From the NCBI GenBank assembly GCA_963700895.1, contig CAVOZI010000004.1:1-64000 (forward strand): a stretch of DNA of 64,000 nt, in the 5' to 3' direction. This document shows, piece after piece, positions 18,982-27,630 of the stretch. The DNA comes from Anderseniella sp963700895. GTDB taxonomy: Bacteria > Pseudomonadota > Alphaproteobacteria > Rhizobiales > Aestuariivirgaceae. The translations under genes and the position numbers were made by a program. Each line of letters begins with the position of its first letter. Position 1 is the stretch's first letter. The notes beneath the pieces are model-generated. The model was not told the origin of the DNA. It worked only from the letters and a program-made list of their open reading frames with translations, and searched no databases.

Positions 18982-20670
18982 CTAGTTGGCTTGCTCAAGC
19001 AGGCGCCGCGCGATGACCTGCGCCTGGATTTCGCCGGCGCCCTCGAAGATGTTGAGGATGCGCGCGTCGCACAGCACGCGCGACACCTGGTATTCCAGCG
19101 CAAAGCCGTTGCCGCCGTGGATCTGTAGCGCGCTGTCGGCATTGTTCCAGGCCACGCGCGCGCCCAGCAGTTTGGCCATGCCGGCCTCCAGGTCGCAGCG
19201 GCGGCCGGCGTCCTTCTCGCGGGCGGAGAAATAGGTGAGCTGGCGGGCCGCCATCAGTTCCACCGCCATGAGGGCAAGCTTGTCGGCAATGCGCGGGAAC
19301 GAGATGATCGGCTTGCCGAACTGGATGCGGTCCAGCGCATAGGAAAGCCCGAGGTCCAGCGCGTTCTGGGCCACGCCGATGGCGCGCGCGGCGGTCTGGA
19401 TGCGGGCAGACTCGAAGGTCTGCATGAGCTGCTTGAAGCCTTGGCCTTCCTCGCCGCCGAGCAGGTTCTCCGCCTTCACCTCGAAGTCCTCGAAGCGGAT
19501 CTCGTATTCCTTCATGCCGCGATAGCCGAGCACCTCGATCTCGCCGCCGGACATGCCTTCAGCCGGGAAGGGGTCTTCGTCAGTACCACGCGGCTTTTCG
19601 GCGAGGAACATGCTGAGGCCCTTGTAGCCCGGCTCGTCGGGGTTGGTACGGGCGAGAAGGGTCATCACGTCGGCGCGGACGGGATGGGTGATCCAGGTCT
19701 TGTTGCCGGTGACCTTGTAGACGTTGCCATCCCTGACAGCGCGGGTGCGAAGCGAAGCAAGGTCGGATCCGGTATTGGGTTCGGTGAACACGGCTGTAGG
19801 CAGCACTTCGCCCGACGCGATCTTGGGCAGCCACTTTTCCTTCTGTTCTTGTGTGCCGCCAGCGAGAATGAGCTCGGCGGCGATTTCAGGCCGGGTGCCC
19901 AGCGAGCCGATGGCAATCCAGCCGCGCGACAGCTCTTCCGACACCAGGCACATGGACTCCTTGCCCAGTTCCATGCCGCCATACTGCTCCGGGAGGGTCA
20001 GCGCGAAGACGCCAAGTTCGGCCAGCTTGTGGATGATGTCGAGGGGGACGTACTCGTTGTTGCAGTGCCAGCCGTGGGCGTACGGCGCGACGTGCTCCTG
20101 GGTGAAGCGGTTCATCTGGGCGCGCATTTCCTCGAGCATCGGATCGAGGCCGCAGTCGCCAACAGTGAGGTTGGCGCGGGTCTCGACCATCAATTCGACA
20201 AGCCGGGCGCGGGCGGCAGGCGTGGAACCTGCTTCGATCAGCTCGGCGCAGGCGCCCTCATGCAGCGCGGCTGCATCGTGTGCGGCAACGCCCATTTCAT
20301 GCAGGCGGATGTGTTCCTGGGCATACATCGAAATGCCGCCAGCGACGTGGTTCAGATACTCGCCGAAGCCGATCTGGGCAATCAGCTGTTCAAGTTCGCC
20401 AAGCCGGCCTTCGGCTTCAAGGGCAGTGCACCAGCCGTGCAATGATCGCAGCGTCTCGGCATAAGTGGCGAACCAGGCGAGGCCGTGCACGGCGTGCTGT
20501 TCGCGTTCCATGGCGGCAGATGACAGCCTGCCGCCTTCACTCACCCGCGCTTTGACCCTGCTGAGGGCCATGGCGAACAGGCGGTCGACCGTGGCAATCG
20601 CTTCCTGCATCAGGTTGCCAAGGCCGGGCAGCAGACAGGTGTCCGGGCGAATGTTCTCCGCAACGCTCAT
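18982..20670 (-). CDS. mcd: (2S)-methylsuccinyl-CoA dehydrogenase
   Basis: 562 residues from ATG 20670, preceded by GGAGG. The C-terminal 380 residues are an acyl-CoA dehydrogenase: PTAVFTEPNTGSDLAS binds FAD, GYRGMKEYEIRF and FGKPI follow, and the catalytic Glu is at 543 in IFEGAGEIQ. The first 170 residues are an extra helical region that ordinary acyl-CoA dehydrogenases lack. This extension and length are features of Mcd, which oxidises (2S)-methylsuccinyl-CoA to mesaconyl-CoA and passes electrons to ETF. Ccr and Ecm encoded within 6 kb support the assignment. A TATACT -10 element and an operator-like palindrome lie upstream. Confidence 0.9.
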   Translation of the reverse strand: MSVAENIRPDTCLLPGLGNLMQEAIATVDRLFAMALSRVKARVSEGGRLSSAAMEREQHAVHGLAWFATYAETLRSLHGWCTALEAEGRLGELEQLIAQIGFGEYLNHVAGGISMYAQEHIRLHEMGVAAHDAAALHEGACAELIEAGSTPAARARLVELMVETRANLTVGDCGLDPMLEEMRAQMNRFTQEHVAPYAHGWHCNNEYVPLDIIHKLAELGVFALTLPEQYGGMELGKESMCLVSEELSRGWIAIGSLGTRPEIAAELILAGGTQEQKEKWLPKIASGEVLPTAVFTEPNTGSDLASLRTRAVRDGNVYKVTGNKTWITHPVRADVMTLLARTNPDEPGYKGLSMFLAEKPRGTDEDPFPAEGMSGGEIEVLGYRGMKEYEIRFEDFEVKAENLLGGEEGQGFKQLMQTFESARIQTAARAIGVAQNALDLGLSYALDRIQFGKPIISFPRIADKLALMAVELMAARQLTYFSAREKDAGRRCDLEAGMAKLLGARVAWNNADSALQIHGGNGFALEYQVSRVLCDARILNIFEGAGEIQAQVIARRLLEQAN

Positions 20671-20711
20671 TTCCGATGTCCTCCTGCTGGTTCCTGACTG
20701 TTCAGCTCTGA

Positions 20712-20732
20712 AGTATAGGGCGCGATTGTTGC
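20712..20732 (-). promoter_or_regulatory. Putative mcd promoter
   Basis: On the minus strand a TATACT -10 hexamer (20712-20717) sits 18 bases downstream of TGTTGC or 19 downstream of TTGTTG, a weak -35. The -35 region falls inside the palindrome at 20725-20743, so a bound regulator would block polymerase. This is prediction by pattern only. Confidence 0.45.
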
Positions 20733-20743
20733 GCTGCAACAAT
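20725..20743. promoter_or_regulatory. Operator-like palindrome upstream of mcd
   Basis: ATTGTTGC-GCT-GCAACAAT is a perfect inverted repeat with eight-base arms, centred about 64 bases before the mcd ATG. Its core TGTTGC-N3-GCAACA resembles sites upstream of ccr, ecm, phaR and phaA in this window. Confidence 0.65.
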
Positions 20744-20762
20744 AACAAAGTCGCAGCGCCTG

Positions 20763-21668
20763 TTACGACTTGCGGGTGGCCAGCATGACCGCGCCTGCAC
20801 ACACCACCATGCCGGCAATCTGCAGCGGCAGCAGAGCTTCCCCGAACATCGCCCAGGCAATCAGCGCCGTGACGCCGGGGACGAGATAGAACAGCGTGGT
20901 GACCCTGGAAATTTCGCCGTGCCGGATCATCAGGTAAAGCAGGCTGATGGCACCGATGGACAGCACGAAGACCAGCCAGGTCATGGCGAAGATGACGGGG
21001 CCGTTCCAGGTGATGTCGAAGCTCTCCGCCGCCAGCGCCGCGATGCCGGTGACCATCGTGGCCCCTGCGAACTGCCAGGCGTTGCCGGTGCGCAGGTCAA
21101 CCGACGACATGAACGACTTCTGGTAGAGCGAGCCAAGGGTGATCGACAGCATGGCCAGTATGTTGGCGCCCACCGTGACCGGCGTGATGCCGGCATCCGT
21201 CAGGGCGAACTTCGGCCACACCACCATCGCGATGCCAACAAGGCCGATAGCGAGGCCGAGCCAGTGGCGGGGGCTGATGCGCTCGCCGAGGAACATGCCG
21301 GCCAGCAGGGCGGTGACCAGCGGCTGCAGACCGACGATAAGCGCGGATACGCCTGCCGGCATGCCTTTCCAGATCGACCAGAACACGAAGCCGAGGTAAC
21401 CGCCGTGCATCAGGGCGCCGGTGATCATGCAATGAAGGGCCATGCGGCGGTCCGGCCAGCGCGCGCCCATCACGAGGCCGGCCGCGGCAAGGAGCGCTGC
21501 CACAATGGCGAACCTGATGGACAGGAATGACAGCGGCTCGGCATAGGGTCCGGTCAGCCGGGCGCCGATGAAGCCCGTCGACCACAACAGAACGAAAATG
21601 ACCGGCGCGATGCCGAGCCATGCAGGTGGACCCAGGTGACCGGAAGCCGGTTGTGAAGGGGGTGTCAT
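20763..21668 (-). CDS. EamA-family (DMT) transporter
   Basis: 301 residues from ATG 21668. Ten hydrophobic helices in two EamA repeats, beginning FVLLWSTGFIGARL and repeated after about residue 155. Drug/metabolite transporters export amino acids, nucleobases or other small molecules; the substrate is unknown. Located upstream of mcd on the same strand with 92 bases between, in which mcd seems to have its own promoter. No clear ribosome site at the chosen start, so a later Met is possible. Confidence 0.85.
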   Translation of the reverse strand: MTPPSQPASGHLGPPAWLGIAPVIFVLLWSTGFIGARLTGPYAEPLSFLSIRFAIVAALLAAAGLVMGARWPDRRMALHCMITGALMHGGYLGFVFWSIWKGMPAGVSALIVGLQPLVTALLAGMFLGERISPRHWLGLAIGLVGIAMVVWPKFALTDAGITPVTVGANILAMLSITLGSLYQKSFMSSVDLRTGNAWQFAGATMVTGIAALAAESFDITWNGPVIFAMTWLVFVLSIGAISLLYLMIRHGEISRVTTLFYLVPGVTALIAWAMFGEALLPLQIAGMVVCAGAVMLATRKS

Positions 21669-21830
21669 CGGGCGGGGCCGTAGGAAATCAATCAAAGAAC
21701 TGAACGCATTTGTAGCGGGGCAAAAGGTCGAATGCGAGGAAAATGACTTCGATATGATGTCATGCACTTGCAACGGCGCAGCCGAGTTCCTTTATGAGCG
21801 GATCGGCTTCAGAAAACAGGAAACAGCAGC

Positions 21831-22580
21831 ATGATCGATCCGCAAAAACTCATCGAGCAATTCCTCGGCGGCGGCGCTTCCAGTTCCGGCGGGCAGGCAG
21901 GCCAGGTTCAGAAAAAGGGCTCCAGTCCCCTCGATGCCATACCGGACAGCCTCAAGGGCTTCGGCGGCGGCGTTGCCACCGGTGGGCTGGCGGCGGTGCT
22001 GCTGGGCACAAAGGGCGGGCGCAAGATGGCCAAGAACGCGGTGAAGCTGGGCGGTCTCGCGGTGCTCGGCGGGCTCGCCTACAAGGCCTACAACGACTGG
22101 CAGGCGACCAAGGGCGGCAATTCCACGGTTAGCCAGGGCGAGGCAGCTGATGCAGCCGCAAACCTGAAGAACATCACGCCGAAGGCCGAAGGCACGCCAT
22201 TCCTGCCGGCGCCGCAGGCGCAGCGCAATGCGCTGGGCATCAAGCTGCTGCAGGCGATGATTGCCGCCGCCAAGGCAGACGGTCACATCGATGGTGAGGA
22301 ACAGAAGCGCATTTTCGCCAAGCTGGACGAGGCGGGCCTCGATGCGGAGGAGAAGGGCTTTCTGATGGATGAGCTGCGCAAGCCGCTCGACATCGACGCC
22401 ATTGTAAGTCTTGCCGGCAACACGGAAGAGGCGGTGGAAATCTATGCCGCTTCCTGCCTGGCGATCGGCCCGGATGATTCGGCGGAACAGGCCTACCTGT
22501 CGATGCTGGCGGCGCGGTTGAAGCTGGCGCCCGAGCTGAAGGCCGGTATCGAACGGGAGGTGGCGGCGGTCAGCGCCTGA
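21831..22580 (+). CDS. DUF533 (TerB-like) inner-membrane-associated protein
   Basis: 249 residues. A Gly-rich, partly hydrophobic N-terminal region (about 45-90, with LAAVLLGTKGGRKMAKNAVKLGG) is followed by an all-helical acidic domain (about 130-245) resembling TerB folds: LLQAMIAAAKADGHIDGEEQKRI. This is the DUF533 (YebE-like) arrangement. Function unknown; homologues are often envelope-stress induced. It is transcribed toward ccr as a single gene. Confidence 0.85.
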   Translation: MIDPQKLIEQFLGGGASSSGGQAGQVQKKGSSPLDAIPDSLKGFGGGVATGGLAAVLLGTKGGRKMAKNAVKLGGLAVLGGLAYKAYNDWQATKGGNSTVSQGEAADAAANLKNITPKAEGTPFLPAPQAQRNALGIKLLQAMIAAAKADGHIDGEEQKRIFAKLDEAGLDAEEKGFLMDELRKPLDIDAIVSLAGNTEEAVEIYAASCLAIGPDDSAEQAYLSMLAARLKLAPELKAGIEREVAAVSA

Positions 22581-22602
22581 CCGCCGGCCTCAATGCTGCA
22601 GG

Positions 22603-23913
22603 TCAGCTGCCGCAGGCTTCGAGTACGTCCTCGAAGGTACGCAGCCCGGTGCGCGGGGCGCACACCAGCACCGCCATGTTGCCGGGCAGGTGCTTGTTGT
22701 GGCGCATCTGCATGTGGCCCTTGGGGATGTCGTTCCACGCATAGACTTCCGACATGCACGGGTCGATGCGCCGGTTGATGACCAGCTTGTTGGCCTGGCT
22801 GGCCTGCATCAGGTGGGCGAAGTGCGAGCCCTGTATGCGCTTCTGGTGCATCCACACATAGCGGGCGTCCATGGTGAGGTTGAAGCCGGTGGTGCCGGCG
22901 CAGAACACCACCATGCCGCCGCGCTTGCACACCAGCGCGGAGACCGGGAAGGTGGCTTCACCGGGGTGTTCGAACACCATGTCCACATTGTTGCCCTTGC
23001 CGGTGAAGTTCCAGATGGCCTTGCCGAACTCGCGCGCGGACTTGAGCCAGGTGTTGTACTCGGGCGTGCCCACCTTGGGCATCTGACCCCAGCAGTCGAA
23101 CTTCTTGCGGTTGATCACGCCCTTGGCGCCAAGGCCCAGCACGAAGTCCGCCTTGTCGTCCTCGGAAATGACGCCGATGGCATTGCCGCCGGCGGTGGCG
23201 ATGAGCTGTACCGCCATGGAGCCGAGACCACCCGATGCACCCCATACCAGCACGTTCTGGCCGGGCTTCAAGGTATGCGGGCGATGGCCGAACAGCATGC
23301 GGTAGGCGGTGGCGAGGGTGAGGGTATAGCAGGCGGCCTCTTCCCAGGTCAGGTGCTTGGGCCGGGCCATCAACTGACGGGCCTGCACCCGGCAGAACTG
23401 GGCGAACGAGCCATCCGGCGTCTCGTAGCCCCAGATGCGCTGGGAGGTGGAGAACATCGGGTCCCCGCCATTGCATTCCTCATCGTCGCCATCATCCTGG
23501 TTGCAGTGGATAACGACCTCGTCGCCCACCTTCCAGCGGGTCACCTTCCGGCCTACTGCCCAGACAATGCCGGAGGCATCGGAACCGGCGATATGAAAGT
23601 CGCTGTTGTGTCCGTCAAAGGGCGAGATGGGGATCCCCAATGATGCCCAGACCCCGTTATAGTTGACGCCCGCGGCCATCACCAGAACCAGCACTTCGTC
23701 GCTGTCGATCTCCCAGGTCGGAACGACTTCCACCTGCATCGCGGTGTCGGGTTCGCCATGGCGTTCACGGCGGATCGCCCATGCATACATCTTCTCGGGA
23801 ACGTGGCCGAGCGGCGGGATCTCACCGATTTCGTAGAGATCCTTGCGCGGCGCGTTCGAGTTCGCGGGTGGACCAGCCTGGTCCAGACTTGCTGCTGATT
23901 GGGCCATGGGCAT
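22603..23913 (-). CDS. ccr: Crotonyl-CoA carboxylase/reductase
   Basis: 436 residues, preceded by GGAGG. The defining enzyme of the ethylmalonyl-CoA pathway: NADPH-dependent reductive carboxylation of crotonyl-CoA to (2S)-ethylmalonyl-CoA. An MDR protein with VNYNGVWASLG, the family insert CNQDDGDDEECNGGDPMFS, the NADPH loop VWGASGGLGSMAVQL, GKAIWNFTGKG and a C-terminal MHQKRIQGSHFAHLMQA. This insert and end separate Ccr from ordinary enoyl reductases. It is divergent from the small membrane protein and ecm; a TGC-N3-GCA site lies 37 bases upstream. Confidence 0.96.
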   Translation of the reverse strand: MPMAQSAASLDQAGPPANSNAPRKDLYEIGEIPPLGHVPEKMYAWAIRRERHGEPDTAMQVEVVPTWEIDSDEVLVLVMAAGVNYNGVWASLGIPISPFDGHNSDFHIAGSDASGIVWAVGRKVTRWKVGDEVVIHCNQDDGDDEECNGGDPMFSTSQRIWGYETPDGSFAQFCRVQARQLMARPKHLTWEEAACYTLTLATAYRMLFGHRPHTLKPGQNVLVWGASGGLGSMAVQLIATAGGNAIGVISEDDKADFVLGLGAKGVINRKKFDCWGQMPKVGTPEYNTWLKSAREFGKAIWNFTGKGNNVDMVFEHPGEATFPVSALVCKRGGMVVFCAGTTGFNLTMDARYVWMHQKRIQGSHFAHLMQASQANKLVINRRIDPCMSEVYAWNDIPKGHMQMRHNKHLPGNMAVLVCAPRTGLRTFEDVLEACGS

Positions 23914-23950
23914 TCCTCCTGTTCATCCTGCCCAAGATTTGCGCATCTGA

Positions 23951-23965
23951 TGCTGCAATGCAACA
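23951..23965. promoter_or_regulatory. Operator-like TGC-N3-GCA site upstream of ccr
   Basis: TGCTGC-AAT-GCAACA matches the mcd palindrome core in both arms except one base and lies 37 bases before the ccr start, in the 180-base divergent region between ccr and the small membrane protein gene. Confidence 0.55.
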
Positions 23966-24093
23966 TGCCATTTGGTTGAACAGGAGCGTTTCATCGCAAC
24001 GCTGCCGGATTTACCAAAAATCAAGATTGATGAACGATTGTAGGGATCTCCGTGGCATCAATAACGGAATGCAACTGTTCGAGGGTTGAGCAA

Positions 24094-24432
24094 ATGAACA
24101 GCTTTCTGCAGCTGATCGGGATCAACATTCACTGGGGTTCGTATCTGCCGTTCACCGGCTCAGGTGAAGGCAGTTCAGGTCTCCTCATCCTGCTTGCGAT
24201 GTGCCTCATCGGCACCACCATCATCAATGGTGTGCTGAAATTCGACTCGCTGTTCAACACAATGGTGAACTTCTGCGCGCTGTTCGCGGGTGCCTATTTC
24301 GCCAACGTGTTGGCTCATTCCTACCAGCTGCCTGGCATCGACAGCACGGTCATGGTTGCCATCACGGCGAACGCGGGCATGGCGGTCGCGGCACTCGGGT
24401 TGATGTTGTACTACCGCACCTCCGTAAACTGA
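24094..24432 (+). CDS. Small three-helix membrane protein of unknown function
   Basis: 112 residues from ATG 24094. An amphipathic start (MNSFLQLIGINIHWGSYLPF) is followed by three membrane helices at roughly 29-45, 58-75 and 86-106, joined by short loops. I do not recognise a family. It is divergent from ccr and 110 bases upstream of ecm on the same strand, within the ethylmalonyl-CoA gene cluster. Base composition matches its neighbours. Possible roles (transport, membrane anchoring or an unrelated function) cannot be separated from sequence. Confidence 0.65.
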   Translation: MNSFLQLIGINIHWGSYLPFTGSGEGSSGLLILLAMCLIGTTIINGVLKFDSLFNTMVNFCALFAGAYFANVLAHSYQLPGIDSTVMVAITANAGMAVAALGLMLYYRTSVN

Positions 24433-24481
24433 AGCAGGCCCAGGGGGCAGTTTTCGAACCCCTTCCATACGCCCAAGGTTT

Positions 24482-24496
24482 GGTTGCAGTGCAGCA
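24482..24496. promoter_or_regulatory. Operator-like TGC-N3-GCA site upstream of ecm
   Basis: GGTTGC-AGT-GCAGCA lies 46 bases before the ecm ATG and continues into a second perfect palindrome, GCAGCATGCTGC (24491-24502), then ATGCATGCAT. This dense TGC/GCA tract fits a multi-site regulator region. Confidence 0.55.
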
Positions 24497-24542
24497 TGCT
24501 GCATGCTTGGATGCATGCATAGACATTGCCGGAGTGTGACAG

Positions 24543-26531
24543 ATGAGCGAGCAAACAAGGCGCGACCGTCCCTGGATCTTCAGGACCTATGCGGGTCACT
24601 CGACCGCCGAGGCCAGTAACGAGCTTTATCGCCGCAACCTCGACAAGGGTCAGACGGGTCTGTCGGTGGCGTTCGACCTGCCGACGCAGACGGGCTATGA
24701 CAGCGATCACGAACTGGCTCGAGGCGAGGTGGGCAAGGTTGGCGTGCCGGTAAGCCACATCGGCGACATGCGCACCCTGTTCAGGGACATTCCGCTGGAG
24801 CGGATGAATACCTCGATGACCATCAACGCCACGGCGGCTTGGCTGCTGGCGCTTTATGTTGCGGTGGCGGAAGAGCAGGGCGCAGACCGCCGGCTTCTGA
24901 CCGGCACGACGCAGAACGACATCATCAAGGAGTATCTTTCGCGCGGCACCTACGTGTTTCCGCCCGGCCCCTCGATGCGGCTGATCACCGACACGATCAC
25001 CTGGTCGTGGGACCAGTGTCCGAAATGGAATCCGATGAACGTGTGCTCCTATCATCTGCAGGAAGCCGGCGCCACGCCGGCGCAGGAACTGGCCTATGCG
25101 CTGGCGACCGCCATCGCGGTGCTGGACGGAGTGAAGGCGTCGGGGCAGGTCTCCGATGCCGATTTCCCGCAAGTGGTCGGACGCATCAGCTTCTTCGTCA
25201 ATGCCGGCATCAAGTTCATCACCGAACTTTCCAAGATGCGCGCCTTTACCGAGTTGTGGGACGAGATCTGCCGGGAGCGTTATGGCGTCGAAGACGAGAA
25301 GCTGCGGCGGTTCCGTTATGGCGTGCAGGTCAACTCGCTGGGCCTCACCGAACAGCAGCCGGAGAACAACGTCTACCGCATCCTGATCGAGATGCTGGCG
25401 GTGGTGCTGTCGAAGAACGCCCGTGCCCGTGCGGTGCAGCTTCCGGCCTGGAACGAGGCGCTGGGCCTGCCGAGAGCGTGGGACCAGCAGTGGTCGCTGC
25501 GCATGCAGCAGATCATGGCATTCGAGACTGACCTTCTGGAAAACGATGACATCTTCGAAGGTTCGGCCGTGATAAATGCAAAGGTCGAGGCGCTCAAGCA
25601 GGCCGCACGCGCCGAACTCGCGGTGATCGATGGCATGGGTGGCGCCGTGGTTGCGGTGGAAACCGGTTACATGAAGGGCGAACTGGTCAAGTCCAATGCG
25701 GCCCGCATCAAGGCCATCGAGGACGGCCGCGAGACGGTGGTGGGCGTCAACGCCTATGAGACCACCGAGCCATCGCCACTGTCCGGCGGTGATGGGCCGT
25801 CGATCCTGACGGTGCCGGAGCACGTGGAGACCGGGCAGGTCGAACGGTTGCGGGCATGGCGAAAGCAGCGCGACAACGCGGCAGTGGAAGCCGCTCTGGC
25901 GGAACTGAAGTCTGCGGCGATGGAAGGCCGCAACATCATGGAACCGTCCATTAGCTGCGCAAAGGCTGGCGTTACCACGGGTGAGTGGGGTGAGACGCTG
26001 CGCGCCGTGTTTGGCCAGTACCGGGCGCCGACGGGCGTTGGTACGGTGGTGCGACTGTCGGGAGAAGATACCGAAGCTGTCCGGTTGCAGGTCGAAGGCT
26101 TGTCGAAGCGCCTTGGCGTGCCGGTGAAGTTCCTGGTTGGCAAGCCGGGGCTGGACGGTCACTCCAACGGGGCGGAACAGATTGCCGTGCGTGCCGGCGA
26201 AGTGGGCATGGAAGTGATCTATGAAGGCATCCGGCTGACGCCGGAAGAGATTGTCTCTGCGGCCATCGAGCAGCAGGTGCACATCGTGGGGCTGTCGATC
26301 CTGTCTGGCAGCCACGTGCCGCTGGTGCGCGAGGTGATGAGCCGGATGCGCGAGGCGGGGCTCGACAAGGTACCCGTGGTGGTCGGCGGCATCATTCCGG
26401 ATGACGATGCGCGGGTGCTCAAGCAGATGGGTGTGTCGAGGGTCTACACGCCCAAGAATTTCCGGATGACCGGGATGATGGGCGAGATCGTGTCGCTGGT
26501 AGAGCGCCGGCTCGATGATGCCGCCGCCTGA
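24543..26531 (+). CDS. ecm: (2R)-ethylmalonyl-CoA mutase
   Basis: 662 residues. An adenosylcobalamin mutase of the methylmalonyl-CoA mutase family that converts ethylmalonyl-CoA to methylsuccinyl-CoA. The substrate barrel occupies residues 1 to about 500 (FRTYAGHSTA, LSVAFDLPTQTGYDSD, the TTQNDIIKEY segment); the B12 domain has DGHSNG with cobalt ligand His540, then GLSILSGSHV and VVVGGIIP. Its compact length and lack of the long N-terminal segment, together with ccr and mcd nearby, favour Ecm over methylmalonyl-CoA mutase. The final 17 bases overlap the next gene. Confidence 0.92.
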   Translation: MSEQTRRDRPWIFRTYAGHSTAEASNELYRRNLDKGQTGLSVAFDLPTQTGYDSDHELARGEVGKVGVPVSHIGDMRTLFRDIPLERMNTSMTINATAAWLLALYVAVAEEQGADRRLLTGTTQNDIIKEYLSRGTYVFPPGPSMRLITDTITWSWDQCPKWNPMNVCSYHLQEAGATPAQELAYALATAIAVLDGVKASGQVSDADFPQVVGRISFFVNAGIKFITELSKMRAFTELWDEICRERYGVEDEKLRRFRYGVQVNSLGLTEQQPENNVYRILIEMLAVVLSKNARARAVQLPAWNEALGLPRAWDQQWSLRMQQIMAFETDLLENDDIFEGSAVINAKVEALKQAARAELAVIDGMGGAVVAVETGYMKGELVKSNAARIKAIEDGRETVVGVNAYETTEPSPLSGGDGPSILTVPEHVETGQVERLRAWRKQRDNAAVEAALAELKSAAMEGRNIMEPSISCAKAGVTTGEWGETLRAVFGQYRAPTGVGTVVRLSGEDTEAVRLQVEGLSKRLGVPVKFLVGKPGLDGHSNGAEQIAVRAGEVGMEVIYEGIRLTPEEIVSAAIEQQVHIVGLSILSGSHVPLVREVMSRMREAGLDKVPVVVGGIIPDDDARVLKQMGVSRVYTPKNFRMTGMMGEIVSLVERRLDDAAA

Positions 26532-26997
26532 CGCGACTTCGCCAGCTGTCAGTCTCCGGGCCGCGCAGGCGGCAGACCTTCCCGCGATCATCGCCCTGAT
26601 TGCCGATGATGGGTTGGGTCGAGGCAGGGACGATCCGTCTCTGCCGCTCGATGCTGCCTATGTGAATGCCTACGATGCCATGGCGGCAGACGGCAATCAG
26701 GCAATGCTGGTGGGCGAGCTTGGTGGCAAGGTCGTGGCCTATCTGCAGATCACCTTCATCCCGGGCCTGAGCCGGAAGGGATCATGGCGGGGCCAGATCG
26801 AATCTGTGCGCGTAGCCTCACGGCTGAGGGGGCTCGGGATTGGCCGGCAGATACTGGAGCACGCCGTTGAACTGTGCCGGGCAAGGGGTTGCAGCCTTGT
26901 GCAGCTGACCAGCGACAAGACCCGCGCTGAAGCGCATCGTTTCTATGGCAGGCTCGGTTTCGTGGCCAGCCATGACGGCTTCAAGCGTGCGCTCTAG
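26515..26997 (+). CDS. GNAT-family N-acetyltransferase
   Basis: 160 residues. One GNAT fold: the start VSLRAAQAADLPAIIAL, then IESVRVASRLRGLGIGRQIL, the acetyl-CoA pyrophosphate loop (RxxGxG), and HRFYGRLGFVASHDGFKR. The acceptor is unknown. It overlaps the 3' end of ecm by 17 bases, so it is co-translated with it. The stop lies in a small hairpin shared with the convergent methyltransferase gene. Confidence 0.9.
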   Translation: MMPPPDATSPAVSLRAAQAADLPAIIALIADDGLGRGRDDPSLPLDAAYVNAYDAMAADGNQAMLVGELGGKVVAYLQITFIPGLSRKGSWRGQIESVRVASRLRGLGIGRQILEHAVELCRARGCSLVQLTSDKTRAEAHRFYGRLGFVASHDGFKRAL

Positions 26998-27003
26998 CTT
27001 CGG

Positions 27004-27630
27004 CTAGACGCGCTTCGCCGCCAGCATGTGAACGTCGGCTGCTCCGCCGGGGAGGACGGCTTCAAGGCTGTGGTCAAGCGTCTGCAGGCGCAGGCCCGGC
27101 AGCAGCCGGTCAAACCGGTCCTGCACCCAGACCGGATCGGCGATAGCGCAAACCATGATGCCGCCGGGCACCAGCAGGCGGGCGAGCGAGGTAAACCCGT
27201 GTGCGCCGACGTGGCCATGCACGAAGGTGCCGGCGCTTACCACCGCATCATAGCGAGGCTGTGGAGGCTCGAACGGCAGGTTGAGATCAGCCTCGGCCAG
27301 GGCGCGGTAGACCTGCTTTCGGGCGGCCACCGCCAGCATCTGAGGCGACAGGTCGAGACCGTCGACATGGCGGAATCCTGCGTCATGCAACAGCGCACCA
27401 ACGGCGCCGGTTCCGCACCCGGCATCGAGAATGGATGGGTTTTCGTCTGGCGCCACATAGGCCGCGAGCAGTGCCGCTACGCGCGCCGAACCGGTTACCT
27501 GAAGTGTGCCAAAGACATCGCTTTCGTAATGCTCCGCCCAGTCGGCATACAGCTCCCGCGCTTCGTCCGCCCCGGCAATGGAACGGGCGCGCCTGATGCG
27601 GGCCAGGGCCTCGTTCCTATCGCCGTTCAT
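27004..27630 (-). CDS. SAM-dependent methyltransferase, second of a tandem pair
   Basis: 208 residues from ATG 27630. ELYADWAEHYESDVFG, then SAM motif I LDAGCGTGAVGALL, GLDLSPQMLAVA and the GTFVHGHVG strand. It shares the same order of motifs with the gene just upstream, so the two arose by duplication. The set resembles methyltransferase-like protein 27 (WBSCR27). The acceptor is unknown. Its start overlaps the upstream gene by 14 bases. Confidence 0.88.
   Translation of the reverse strand: MNGDRNEALARIRRARSIAGADEARELYADWAEHYESDVFGTLQVTGSARVAALLAAYVAPDENPSILDAGCGTGAVGALLHDAGFRHVDGLDLSPQMLAVAARKQVYRALAEADLNLPFEPPQPRYDAVVSAGTFVHGHVGAHGFTSLARLLVPGGIMVCAIADPVWVQDRFDRLLPGLRLQTLDHSLEAVLPGGAADVHMLAAKRV

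Noticed and set aside
24411..26591. A 726-codon open frame on the minus strand opposite ecm
   Set aside because: It covers ecm exactly, is very rich in His/Arg/Gln and has no family features; it is the antisense image of a GC-rich gene.
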